A DNA stretch of 64,000 nucleotides from Novipirellula caenicola (GTDB taxonomy: Bacteria > Planctomycetota > Planctomycetia > Pirellulales > Pirellulaceae): NCBI RefSeq assembly GCF_039545035.1, contig NZ_BAABRO010000010.1:1-64000 (forward strand), written 5' to 3'. The position numbers were made by a program, and so were the translations under genes. The notes below the pieces were generated by a model. That model was not told the origin of the DNA. It made no database searches and saw only the letters and a program-made list of their open reading frames with translations. Below are positions 17,434-26,884 of this stretch, piece after piece (position 1 is the first letter of the stretch; every line of letters starts with the position of its first letter).

Positions 17434-20400
17434 ATGTCCGATCGCTATCTTCCTTTCAACTCTGGTTTACTGAGTCGGTTTGTCGTCGTGTGCACGCTGA
17501 TGATCTGCACGGCAGCGTCGGCACAGTCGCCACCGATTCCTGAAGTGCTGAAACCATGGCAGGACTGGGTGACCTGGGATGTCGACAATCGCGATTGCCC
17601 CAAAATTTTCAGTAATGCAGGCGAGGCGATTTGTGCGTGGCCGTCGACGTTGAAATTGACGGTGGACGACGACGGTGGTGCGTTTGAACTCGAGGTTCAA
17701 CGGTTTGACGAAACCTGGATGCCGCTGCCTGGTAACGTCACGTTTTGGCCACGGAACGTACAACTGGATGGGGAACCGGTCGTGGTCGTGCAGCATGACG
17801 GAGCTCCGTCGGTCAAATTGGACAAGGGCAATGGCAAGTTGACGGGCGAATTTTCGTGGCAACAAATGCCGCAGCGCATGCAAATCCCGGCATCCATTGG
17901 CATTTTGACTCTCTCGGTCAACGGCGCCGACGTGGCTGATCCAACCTGGGACGCGAAGGGCGAGGTTTGGTTGAAACGTTCGCGTAGCGAGCCTACCGAC
18001 AAAGACCTGTTGAGTGTGAAGGTGTATCGAAAGATCGAGGACGGCATCCCACTGTGGTTGCGCACTCAAATCGAGTTGACGGTTTCTGGGAAAAGTCGCG
18101 AAGAGTTACTCGGTTCAGTGCTGCCCGAAGGCTGGCAGCTGGCGACCGTGCAAAGCCCCATCCCGGTGGCGATCGATGAACGTGGGGTCATCAAGGCTCA
18201 GGTGCGAGCGGGAAAATGGACAATCACGCTGGATGCGTTTCGCACGCAGGATGTCGATGAAATACGTTTCGCTACCGATGCGAAGCCACTTGCCGATAAC
18301 GAGTTGATTGGGTTGCAAACCGATCCCGATTTCCGAGTCGCTCAGATCGAAGGATTACCGACGGTCGATGTGTCGCAGACGACCTATCCGAGCGGATGGC
18401 GAAATATTCCGGTGTATCAGTGGGATGTCAGCAAACCGTTTCAGTTGGTCGAAAAAATGCGAGGCATGGGGGATAAGGCTCGCAAGGGGCTGGAGATCCG
18501 ACGGCGGTTGTGGTTGGACGAAGACGGCGAGATGTTCACCTATCACGATCAACTCGGTGGCCAGATGCAACAGATCTGGCGATTGGATGTCGCGGGGGAT
18601 CATGAACTCGGTGCGGTGCGCGTCGATGGGGAAGCTCAGTTGATCACCTTGAATCCGGTCACCGGATCAAGTGGCACCGAAATCCGCCAACGGAACCTAC
18701 AGCTGGACGCGGTCGGACGTGTGCCCATGAGCGACGCGTTGTCTGCGACCGGTTGGCAAGCGGATGCGGAATCGTTGCAAGTGACGATGACGACTCCGCC
18801 CGGTTGGCGAGTGTTTGCTGTTTTCGGGGCCGATCAAGTGCGCGGCGACTGGTTGACCGCTTGGTCGCTTTTGGATTTGTTTTTGCTACTAGTGTTTTCC
18901 TTAGCCGTGTTCAAGCTGTTTGGCTTTGTGGGCGGCGTGGTGGCACTGCTTGCGTTCGGGCTGTCGTATCACGAACCGGGATCACCGCGAATCACATGGC
19001 TCTTGTTGCTGATGCCGATCGCATTATTAAGAGTGGTTGGGGAAGGCAGTATTCGAAAATGGATCGTTGCATGGAAAGTCATTTCGATCGCGGTGCTGGT
19101 CCTTTGCCTGGTTCCCTTCATTGCGTTGCAAGTTCAAAGTGTGATCTATCCCCAGCTTGAACCGCAAGGGATTTCCTACGGCGATCGCGGCTTGTTTGTA
19201 TGGAGCGGAATTGGTGCGGAGCCGCGTGCGGGACGAGCGATGACGGACGAAGCTGTTTCCTTTCAAGTCGACGCGCCCTCGAGTTCACTGGCACCGCAAA
19301 GGAGAGGAGAATCTGCCGCAAAGCAACTGGGCAAGGCGATCCATCAGTACGCCAATCTGAACTACGACCCCAAGGCAGTGATTCAAACCGGGCCCGCTCA
19401 GCCGCAGTGGAATTGGAACAACGTCGTATGTCGCTGGAATGGCCCCGTCGCGGCGAATCAGACCGTTCATCCGGTATTGGTTTCGTTGACGACCAACCGC
19501 ATTCTGACGTGCATCCGAGTCGGGTTGCTTATCTTGTTGGCCGCGATTTTATTGCGACAGCGCGGCCGACGTTGGCCATGGTCTCGGGCAGCTTCACGCT
19601 CAGCAGTGGCCGTCACCGCGTTCGCAATGATGTGGTTGCCGAGTACTGCAATCGGGCAAGACACTGCGACCGACAGTACCAACGCAAATCCAAAAGCAAC
19701 AAGTGCCCCAGGACCTGAAGTCGAATTGTTGGGCATTCCGACACCCGAGATGCTTGACACGCTGCGTGCGCGACTGCTGCAAACATCGGATGCGTTTCCC
19801 AATGCCGCCGCAATTCCGAACGCGGAGTTAAACATCACCGATAACGTGTTGACGATGAAGGTGACGATTCACGCGGCAGCGGATGTCGCGGTGCCGTTGC
19901 CAGGACGATTGCCGGCATGGTCACCGCTGTCGGTTACGACTGATGGAACCGATGCCGTCGCGGTCACGCGTCGTGACGGATACCTGTGGATCGCGCTGAA
20001 ACAAGGGATTCATCAAGTCACGGTGAAAGGAACAGTGGCCGAAGCCGCCGAATGGGAATGGAGTTTCCTATTGAAGCCGCACCGATTGACGATCGACGCC
20101 GATGGATGGAACGTGACCGGATTAGACCGCAACGGGGTACCCGCCGAACAGGTGTTCTTTGTCAAAGACCAGGAGGTGAGCGATGACCAAGCGGCGTATG
20201 ACCGCACCGAGTTCAGTCCCATTGTTCTGGTAGACCGGCGACTCGAAATTGGCTTGATTTGGAAGGTTCGCACCACTGTGACGCGACTATCTTCGGCGGG
20301 AAAAGCGATTTCATTGCAGGTGCCTCTATTGGAAGGCGAGCAGGTCTTGACCGCAGGGCGAGACGTCAACGACGGAGCCATCGCCGTTCAAATGGCCGCA

Positions 20401-21588
20401 AATCAGCAATCGTTTGGCTGGGAAAGCGAACTCGAGCGACGGCCACAAATCACGCTGTCGGCTTCGGACACCGAACGCTGGGTCGAACGTTGGCAATTGG
20501 TCACTTCGCCGATATGGAATGTGTCACTCGATGGGCTCGCTCCAATTTTCGAACCCGATGAACAAACTTTGATCCCCGTTTGGAAGCCATGGCCGGGGGA
20601 AACCGTAACGATTCAGTTTAGTCGCCCGATTGCCGTCGCGGGCGATACCGTGACGGTCCAGCGCGCGGATTTGACGACCACCTTAGGAGACCGACGCCGC
20701 ACCAACACGCTGAAGATTGATCTTGAGTGCAGTTTGGCTAACGATTTTGGGATCACGCTTGCACCAGAGAGCGAAATCACTTCGCTAACGCTTGATCAGC
20801 AATCGATCCCGGTCCAGCGAGTGGACGGCGATTTGATCATTCCAGCGCATCCCGGTCGTCAAACGGTCGAAGTCCAATGGAGCAGTGCGGTGGCGATGGA
20901 TCAGATCGTTCACTCGCCTGCGGTCACGCTGCCCGCGCCCGCGTCGAATGTCACCACGACGCTGGACGTTCCCGAAAGTCGCTGGATATTGTGGGCCGAT
21001 GGGCCACTGCGAGGCCCCGCAGTGCGTTTTTGGACGATCCTTGCGGTTGCGATCATTGTGGCATTGGTGTTAGGCAGCGTTCCGATTTCGCCACTGCGAC
21101 GTTATGAATGGGTGCTGCTGTCGATTGGATTGACGCAAGTCCCGCTGTTTGCATCGGTATTTGTCGTGGCATGGTTGTTTTTGCTGGCGTACCGCGGCAA
21201 GTACCCGGTCGTCGGAAGCTATCACCGTAGCGACTATGTGTTACAAGGGGTGATTGTACTGTTGACCGTGATTTCGCTATTGGTGCTGTTCATCGTGGTG
21301 GGCGAAGGGTTGCTTGGGAACCCCGACATGTTCATCGCGGGTAACCAATCATGGCGAAATCATCTGATTTGGTTCACGCCTCAGTCCGGTACGACGCTAC
21401 CAATCACCACAGTCGTTTCGATCTCGGTTTGGTTCTATCGATTTTTGATGTTGGTATGGGCACTTTGGTTGGCCGCAGCATTGTTGCGATGGCTGGCGTG
21501 GGGCTGGAAGCAATTCAGCAAGGTTGTCGATGACGAGCCCGTGCTAGATGCCACGGTGGTGGAACCGGGAGAGGACGTAGAAGCTTAG
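17434..21588 (+). CDS. Very large exported/membrane protein of unknown function
   Basis: About 1384 residues with no family I can name. A signal peptide ends near TAASAQ (about residue 30), followed by a conserved-looking start PIPEVLKPWQDWVTWDVDNR. A long beta-rich region leads to a bundle of hydrophobic helices (about 470-565) and one more near 686-710. A second signal-like segment, AVAVTAFAMMWLPSTAIGQD, lies near 722-742. Another beta-rich region follows, with a C-terminal helix cluster at about 1184-1355. This order matches the protein at 33172-40431, so the two may be distant relatives. I start at 17434 because the signal peptide then begins near the N terminus; the frame is open to 17362. 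Confidence 0.75.
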   Translation: MSDRYLPFNSGLLSRFVVVCTLMICTAASAQSPPIPEVLKPWQDWVTWDVDNRDCPKIFSNAGEAICAWPSTLKLTVDDDGGAFELEVQRFDETWMPLPGNVTFWPRNVQLDGEPVVVVQHDGAPSVKLDKGNGKLTGEFSWQQMPQRMQIPASIGILTLSVNGADVADPTWDAKGEVWLKRSRSEPTDKDLLSVKVYRKIEDGIPLWLRTQIELTVSGKSREELLGSVLPEGWQLATVQSPIPVAIDERGVIKAQVRAGKWTITLDAFRTQDVDEIRFATDAKPLADNELIGLQTDPDFRVAQIEGLPTVDVSQTTYPSGWRNIPVYQWDVSKPFQLVEKMRGMGDKARKGLEIRRRLWLDEDGEMFTYHDQLGGQMQQIWRLDVAGDHELGAVRVDGEAQLITLNPVTGSSGTEIRQRNLQLDAVGRVPMSDALSATGWQADAESLQVTMTTPPGWRVFAVFGADQVRGDWLTAWSLLDLFLLLVFSLAVFKLFGFVGGVVALLAFGLSYHEPGSPRITWLLLLMPIALLRVVGEGSIRKWIVAWKVISIAVLVLCLVPFIALQVQSVIYPQLEPQGISYGDRGLFVWSGIGAEPRAGRAMTDEAVSFQVDAPSSSLAPQRRGESAAKQLGKAIHQYANLNYDPKAVIQTGPAQPQWNWNNVVCRWNGPVAANQTVHPVLVSLTTNRILTCIRVGLLILLAAILLRQRGRRWPWSRAASRSAVAVTAFAMMWLPSTAIGQDTATDSTNANPKATSAPGPEVELLGIPTPEMLDTLRARLLQTSDAFPNAAAIPNAELNITDNVLTMKVTIHAAADVAVPLPGRLPAWSPLSVTTDGTDAVAVTRRDGYLWIALKQGIHQVTVKGTVAEAAEWEWSFLLKPHRLTIDADGWNVTGLDRNGVPAEQVFFVKDQEVSDDQAAYDRTEFSPIVLVDRRLEIGLIWKVRTTVTRLSSAGKAISLQVPLLEGEQVLTAGRDVNDGAIAVQMAANQQSFGWESELERRPQITLSASDTERWVERWQLVTSPIWNVSLDGLAPIFEPDEQTLIPVWKPWPGETVTIQFSRPIAVAGDTVTVQRADLTTTLGDRRRTNTLKIDLECSLANDFGITLAPESEITSLTLDQQSIPVQRVDGDLIIPAHPGRQTVEVQWSSAVAMDQIVHSPAVTLPAPASNVTTTLDVPESRWILWADGPLRGPAVRFWTILAVAIIVALVLGSVPISPLRRYEWVLLSIGLTQVPLFASVFVVAWLFLLAYRGKYPVVGSYHRSDYVLQGVIVLLTVISLLVLFIVVGEGLLGNPDMFIAGNQSWRNHLIWFTPQSGTTLPITTVVSISVWFYRFLMLVWALWLAAALLRWLAWGWKQFSKVVDDEPVLDATVVEPGEDVEA

Positions 21589-21698
21589 TTAAGCCGCGTG
21601 CGTTCATTTCGCAACCCAACCGCGGTTGCGATGATGACTCTGGATTCATGCGGTTTTCCGCGGATTGACAATGCCCCGCAGTGCGAAGGCGGAAACGC

Positions 21699-22394
21699 TT
21701 ATTGAGCGGACCGCTGTGCGGTGAGCAGGATCAGACGGTTCTCGTCAAAGAACTCGGTGACTCTTGCTGTGATCGTCCATAGGCTGTCGTTTGCGTCAGC
21801 GCGGATTGCGTTAACCACACGCTGTAAGACTAGATTTTCAACGATTTCAAGCGACTTGGCTTGCTTGACCGGTTTTGTCGGCGCGGAATCACGTTCGTAT
21901 GTTTCGATCGACGTGGTAAACACACGTGAGATTGCGTCGTTTTCAACCGATTCTCGAAGCTGCGTTTCTGTTTTTCGCAAACGGTTATCGGGCGAAACGT
22001 TTTCGTGACGGTTTTCGTCGCTTGGGGTGAACAACCATCGGCGACCGGACATCGAGATTTGGCCGGTGATTTGAGGAATCACCGTGCCTTCGCGCAACTG
22101 ATGGCGCAGCGAGTTATGATGCGTCAGCTTGGGGCTGTCGCTATTGTTACTGCGTGAAGCGAAATCCGAGCTGGAACCGGTTCGCTCAATCTCGTTGCGG
22201 TTGTGACCTGTTGCGTTCACTTGGCTTTCGTCGCCAAACCGGTCCGTTGCCAAGACGCTGCCGTCAAGCGTGACCACGAATAACGGAGTCAACACCGCGA
22301 TCAGCGTTGTTGTTGGGATCAAGCATGCCATCAAATATCGCGAAAAATACATTGGCGTACGGGCCCACAACAGCAAGAGCGGTAGTAGCAGCAT
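21699..22394 (-). CDS. Hypothetical membrane-anchored protein (start uncertain)
   Basis: About 231 residues from the ATG at 22394. Two hydrophobic stretches (MLLLPLLLLWARTPMYF and MACLIPTTTLIAVLTPLFVV) open the protein, followed by a polar Ser/Asn-rich region. The C-terminal domain contains SGRRWLFTPSDE and LWTITARVTEFFDENRLILL, which looks like a small beta fold. The frame is open to 22607, but that start would overlap the upstream gene by 76 bp, so the true start may be a CTG or ATT codon between 22394 and 22531. Function unknown. Probably an operon with the small membrane protein upstream. Confidence 0.5.
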   Translation of the reverse strand: MLLLPLLLLWARTPMYFSRYLMACLIPTTTLIAVLTPLFVVTLDGSVLATDRFGDESQVNATGHNRNEIERTGSSSDFASRSNNSDSPKLTHHNSLRHQLREGTVIPQITGQISMSGRRWLFTPSDENRHENVSPDNRLRKTETQLRESVENDAISRVFTTSIETYERDSAPTKPVKQAKSLEIVENLVLQRVVNAIRADANDSLWTITARVTEFFDENRLILLTAQRSAQ

Positions 22395-22531
22395 GACAGG
22401 GTATCGCAGTGGTAACGGTTTCAGGGATTGAAACAGTTCCTCGGATAACGGCTTCCATGCTGGCCGGGAACGAACGGAGCAAAACGCAACAGGTCGATAG
22501 ATTCTTGCAAAAATGAATTTGGCGTTTAAAT

Positions 22532-22831
22532 TCAGTTTTCTTTTGGCATTGCAAACGCATGCAGCGTGATTACGGCGCCGCAAGCGATCATGGAAAGTCC
22601 CAACCAACGAGGTGGTTGCACTCGTTTCATTGGTTTGGGATGAACTCGCAGCAGGATCGAATCGAGCGTAGGCGAATTATTCGCGGTCGTCGTTTCGCTG
22701 AACCGTGCCAACGTACGCGTGGTGGATTCATTCAAGACAAACGAATCGACCATTCGGAACTGGACACCGAGCAACACGAGCAGCAGACCGAAAAAGAAAT
22801 AGCGGTGGCGATATCTTGTCATGACAATCAA
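22532..22831 (-). CDS. Small hypothetical membrane protein
   Basis: A 99-residue protein with one hydrophobic helix near the N terminus (YFFFGLLLVLLGVQF) and one near the C terminus (WLGLSMIACGAVITLHAF), separated by a polar segment containing VDSFVLNES and a basic PKPMKRVQPPR. It resembles short planctomycete membrane proteins of unknown role. It precedes the gene at 21699-22394 on the same strand. Confidence 0.55.
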   Translation of the reverse strand: MIVMTRYRHRYFFFGLLLVLLGVQFRMVDSFVLNESTTRTLARFSETTTANNSPTLDSILLRVHPKPMKRVQPPRWLGLSMIACGAVITLHAFAMPKEN

Positions 22832-23191
22832 AGCCCTAGCAATCTCGTGCCCCCCGGTGATTTAGATCGGATGGGCGGGTCGACACGAGTGACGTGGATT
22901 AGTGGAACGAAGCGACATGGATCGGTTGGTGTTTGGCAATCAGCCCAACCTTGGCGACTAATAATGCAATCGTCGTGATTAGCGTGGCGACGTCAGCGGA
23001 TTTCAAAAGGAATCGATCGCAGCAAAAGCACCGTTGGTGCGTCGCGCAGCGGTCGTGCCCTCCTTGGCGGACTTGGTGAAAATGCCACCGGAGCGCGGCT
23101 GAGTAGCAATATTGTGAGATTTAGCGAGCGAATTCGTTTGCCACTTTGCGAGTTGCGCGCCATGCCCCCGCAAAACGCACCCCCGCCACAT
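22832..23191. other. Intergenic region, no gene seen
   Basis: No frame with recognisable features. The tandem REP composite begins at its right end. Confidence 0.4.
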
Positions 23192-23601
23192 GTAGCGGAA
23201 GTCGTCAAGACTTTCGTCGGTCTCCTGAGCCGCGACGCGTCAGCGGCCGGGTCTCCGCGCGATACCCGGTGCCTTACGGCCCGCGGCTCAAATACTCAAC
23301 GAACTGTCGAGGCTATTCTTTGAATAGGGTTAGACGACGTTGCGCGGATAGAAGGTGGTAAGTGGACGAAACTTTTGACAAGTTCGGCTACACGTGTTTC
23401 GGCGTAGCGGAAGTCGTCAAGACTTTCGTCGGTCTCCTGAGCCGCGACGCGTCAGCGGCCGGGTCCCACGCACGACCCGGTGCCTGACGGCCCACGGCTC
23501 AAATATTCAACGAACTGTCGAGGCCTTCGTTGAGTAGGGGGAGAAGACGGTGCGTGGATGGAAGGGGGTAAGTGGACGAAACTTTTGACAAGTTTCGCTA
23601 C
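23192..23601 (+). repeat. Composite palindromic repeat, inverted copy with REP A/B elements
   Basis: A hairpins at 23192-23216 and 23404-23428 and B hairpins at 23367-23391 and 23577-23601, interleaved with the long GAGCCGCGACGCGTCAGCGG palindrome (23227-23289 and 23439-23500). The period is 212 bp. The structure is the reverse complement of 124-596. It lies just beyond the end of the rarD-like gene. Confidence 0.88.
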
Positions 23602-23652
23602 GTTTGGTTCGGCGACGCTTGGTTCTGCGACACGTGGTCCGCGCCGGAGCGA

Positions 23653-24609
23653 CTAGTTGCGGCTGAGCGAGACTTGTTTGCTCGCCAAACGCAGTCGCAG
23701 TGTTGGGCTGACCAGGAAGATCACCAAGCCGCACCAAACGAATCCGAAGCCGAGGATTCGCCATGCATCGAGTGGTTCACCAAAGACGAACGCGCCGACA
23801 ATGAATTGGAGCGTGGGGCCAATGTATTGCAGAATTCCGATCGTCGACAGATTGACTCGTCGCACGGCCGCCGCGAACAACATCAGCGGTGTGATGGTGA
23901 CCAAACCGCCACCGATCAACATCATCTTGACCGCGGAAGTCGATCCGATCATCGCACCCTCGCCTGAGACCGATCGGGATCCGATGATCAAAACCGCTGG
24001 CAACACCAAGACCGCCATCTCGAACCACAGTCCGACGATGGCGGGCAGATGCGTTTTCTTTTTGATCAGTCCATAAAACGCAAAGGAACTTGCCATCGCC
24101 AATGAAACCCAGGGTACAGTGCCGCCCGCGATCGACATCACCAAAACGCCGACTGCAGCCACTGCGACCGCAACCCACTGGATTCGCCCGAGCTTCTCAC
24201 CGAGCACGACGACTCCCAGCATGACATTCATCAGCGGGTTGATGTAATAACCCAGCGATGCTTCGAGCACTCGGTTGTTCTTGACTGCCCACAGGAACGC
24301 TAGCCAATTGATCGCAATCATGACTGCCGCGAGCGAGTAGACCGCCCAAACCTTGGGAGTGCGAACGGCGGTGACAAACGCCTGATACCCTCCCAGGTTC
24401 CCTTTGCGAAGCACGACCGGAAGGATCATACACAGCATCACGAATGACCAGAGGATCCGGTGCCACACCAATTCCGTCGCATCGACTTGGCCGAGTTGAC
24501 GCCAATAGATCGGAAACAGGCCCCACAAGGTGTGGGCCGCGATCGCACAGAAGAACCCAAAACGCAAATCGAGCGGCGAGGGGGCGGTCGTGTTTGCGGA
24601 CGCGTTCAA
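23653..24609 (-). CDS. rarD: EamA-family transporter, RarD type
   Basis: A 318-residue inner-membrane protein with ten hydrophobic segments in two EamA halves. RarD-like features are GFFCAIAAHTLWGLFPIYW near the N terminus, ATELVWHRILWS, NWLAFLWAVKNNRVLEASLGYYINPL in the first half, and GILQYIGPTLQFIVGAFVFGEP in the second. The length matches the family. It stands alone on the minus strand. The substrate is not established for RarD proteins in general. Confidence 0.85.
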   Translation of the reverse strand: MNASANTTAPSPLDLRFGFFCAIAAHTLWGLFPIYWRQLGQVDATELVWHRILWSFVMLCMILPVVLRKGNLGGYQAFVTAVRTPKVWAVYSLAAVMIAINWLAFLWAVKNNRVLEASLGYYINPLMNVMLGVVVLGEKLGRIQWVAVAVAAVGVLVMSIAGGTVPWVSLAMASSFAFYGLIKKKTHLPAIVGLWFEMAVLVLPAVLIIGSRSVSGEGAMIGSTSAVKMMLIGGGLVTITPLMLFAAAVRRVNLSTIGILQYIGPTLQFIVGAFVFGEPLDAWRILGFGFVWCGLVIFLVSPTLRLRLASKQVSLSRN

Positions 24610-25128
24610 TGAGGATGCTCTGATGGGGTAAGAGAATATGCCGAGCTGACACGAACGATACTACTGAGTGCGACTTAGGTAGAGGGGATGGGAACCAGAC
24701 CGCTCAGGTTTTATCCCTTGGGGGCCGGAATCCTCCCTTTCATGCCGCGAACGTAACGACGTCGCTGTGACACCGAACACGCCCCCGACGTTCACGACGT
24801 TTTTCCTCGCGGCGCCGACGTCTAGATACAGCGGTGATGGGTGGGGACGATCGGGCAGGAACGATCGGGGACGCCAACCGCGGCGGGAATCGGAGCAAAG
24901 GGTGGGGTTTACTTGGCCGCCGTGCAGCGAAGCGGTCGTTCCAAGTCCGTCTAGCACTCTGCCGCGGACGTCAACGTTTTGATCCGCAGAACCTATGGAT
25001 CCAGCCGGCTCGATTCGGACAACGTTCCAGGGGCTGAATGAGGAAACTCAGACGTTACCAAGAACGTCTGAGTCTCCGTCGTGACGATGCCGATGTGTGC
25101 AACGTATCGATGCAGCGGGTCGAGAATC
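24610..25128. other. Intergenic region with a perfect inverted repeat
   Basis: No gene seen. CTCAGACGTT and AACGTCTGAG (25047-25072) form a perfect 10-bp stem with a 6-nt loop 57 bp past the ThuA-like gene stop. No T run follows it, so it is a hairpin of unknown role rather than a clear terminator. Confidence 0.45.
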
Positions 25129-26136
25129 TTACTCGATCGTTTTCGCGGATTTCCCAAGCTCAAAGTCTTCGGGTTTTAGCCCGCGTTTCGGGTAATAGTC
25201 TGCAGGTTGAAATCCATAGAATGATGGATCGTAGGGATCGACAAAACTCACGTCGGCTTTTTCCGGCACTTCTTGGTCGGTCAGAAAATAGGCAGCGTTG
25301 ACAAACAATCGACGCAGATCCTCACTCAACAGATCGACGGCGGCACCGGCGGTGGTGGCAAACACCTTGCCTTCGGTCTCGCCCGAGGGTGATTTATAGC
25401 TTTTCAGCCATGCCAATGGCATCATGGGATCATTGACGGGGCCTTCGACGATCGGTGCGTTCGGGTCCAACGCGGCGATCACCGCACCTCGCAACAATAC
25501 GGTTGCGGCTTCTTGATCCAAATGCACGACTCCATAGATGTCGGATGCGGTATAGATATCCGAGACCGAATTCAAAACGGGATGGTCGGCGTTTTCAGGG
25601 ACCACGACGGCGCGGCCGCCTTGGACTTTATGCCGACCGTGATGGCTGTGCCAATTCTCGCCGATCACGTTGATGCCAAAGTTGGCCCAGTTGTACCCGC
25701 CATACTTCCCACTTTTGAAAGCGTGAGTCGAGGTGCGAAAGCCAATGACCGGTTTGCCCGCGTTGAGATAATCCAGGATCGGCGCCATTTGTTCATCGGG
25801 TAGCACTCGCCATCGAGTTCCGATGATCATCAAATCGGCATCCGCCAGCGACTCGAGACCGGGGATGTTAGTGTTGTCGTTGGGATTGATGACGCCGGTT
25901 TCTTTGTCGATTGCAAACAGCACGGTGCATTTGAAACCGTGTCGTTGGCTGAGGATCTTGCCGAGCATCGGACACGATTCCTCGGTGCGATATTCTTCGT
26001 CGCCCGAGATCAATACGATATGGCGGCCATTGGCGGTGTCCGCAGGAGGGTCGAACACAAGTCGATCCGCCGCGAGCGAGAAGGTGGCGGCGAAGGCCAG
26101 GCATAAAAAAGTTGCGAAGCGAGTAGTGATCATCAT
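25129..26136 (-). CDS. Exported ThuA-like domain protein
   Basis: About 335 residues. The N terminus MMITTRFATFLCLAFAATFSLAADR is a signal peptide, which is why I start at 26136 although the frame is open to 26247. The mature protein begins with a flavodoxin/glutamine-amidotransferase-like fold typical of ThuA domains: HIVLISGDEEYRTEES, LMIIGTRWRVL, GKPVIGFRTSTHAF, and WHSHHGRHKVQGG. Planctomycetes encode many such proteins. No enzymatic role is established for this group, and the name comes from trehalose-utilisation genes. No operon partner is obvious. Confidence 0.75.
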   Translation of the reverse strand: MMITTRFATFLCLAFAATFSLAADRLVFDPPADTANGRHIVLISGDEEYRTEESCPMLGKILSQRHGFKCTVLFAIDKETGVINPNDNTNIPGLESLADADLMIIGTRWRVLPDEQMAPILDYLNAGKPVIGFRTSTHAFKSGKYGGYNWANFGINVIGENWHSHHGRHKVQGGRAVVVPENADHPVLNSVSDIYTASDIYGVVHLDQEAATVLLRGAVIAALDPNAPIVEGPVNDPMMPLAWLKSYKSPSGETEGKVFATTAGAAVDLLSEDLRRLFVNAAYFLTDQEVPEKADVSFVDPYDPSFYGFQPADYYPKRGLKPEDFELGKSAKTIE

Positions 26137-26257
26137 GAACCCGTTGGAATAGCGAGTGGGGGGACGGAAAAAATTGGACTTGGCGGCCCGTCGGATGCCG
26201 CATCCTGTTTGCGAATCAGTGTAGTTGACGGCCGTACCGATCGACAAGCAAGGCGTG

Positions 26258-26734
26258 CTAAACCCCTGGCGAATCCGCGATTTGGATCGGTTGCGGCAGG
26301 TCGTCCGTCCAACGCGTCAATTGGGCAAAAAACGTGGTATTTTGCTGGTCAGCGACTCGCCAAACTGTTTCCTTTTTACCAATCAGGTATCGCAGATTCC
26401 CAATCCAGTGGTCGAGACACTCAAGGATCGCAGCGTGGTGGGGCTGCGGCACCTCGCTGGATTCGAATTGAATTTTGCCGCCACGCGTGGCTCGATCCAG
26501 GCGAACCAGCCGGCCAGATTCGGCGGCATATCGCTGGCCTTGAAAATAGACACGGCGTAGTTCTTGTTCCGCGTTGAACTGAAACACGGGATCGGCACCG
26601 CAGTACAGACTGAGCTGCCCTGCGTCACGAAAACCGATAACAACGACGATGTCGTTAATCGTCGTCTCGCCGCGGATCGCCATTTGACGACCATCACGGA
26701 GCAGGTCTTCGCGATCTTGTTCTTGTTTTGCCAT
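26258..26734 (-). CDS. Conserved hypothetical cytoplasmic protein
   Basis: 158 residues from the ATG at 26734 (MAKQEQDREDLLRDG). It has no signal peptide or membrane helix and a mixed composition with DIVVVIGFRDAGQLSLYCGADPVF and ELRRVYFQGQRYAAE. I do not recognise the family. The frame is open to 26809, but the charged N terminus at 26734 looks more natural. It lies between the ThuA-like and phnX genes on the same strand. Confidence 0.6.
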   Translation of the reverse strand: MAKQEQDREDLLRDGRQMAIRGETTINDIVVVIGFRDAGQLSLYCGADPVFQFNAEQELRRVYFQGQRYAAESGRLVRLDRATRGGKIQFESSEVPQPHHAAILECLDHWIGNLRYLIGKKETVWRVADQQNTTFFAQLTRWTDDLPQPIQIADSPGV

Positions 26735-26884
26735 CGCATTGTCGCCGGATTTCGCAGAGAACCAGGCGATTGATCGTTTTGGGGGACGGAGGTGCCAGCC
26801 CCGCGCCAAGGAATCGATAGGGACGGGAGCCAGCTTATCTGACCCGCATAGTTTGGTCGGTCGGTCACGCGAACGTCAATGACG

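Noticed and set aside
25047-25072. Rho-independent terminator for the ThuA-like gene
   Set aside because: The 10-bp stem is perfect, but no T run follows on either strand. Kept only as an inverted repeat.
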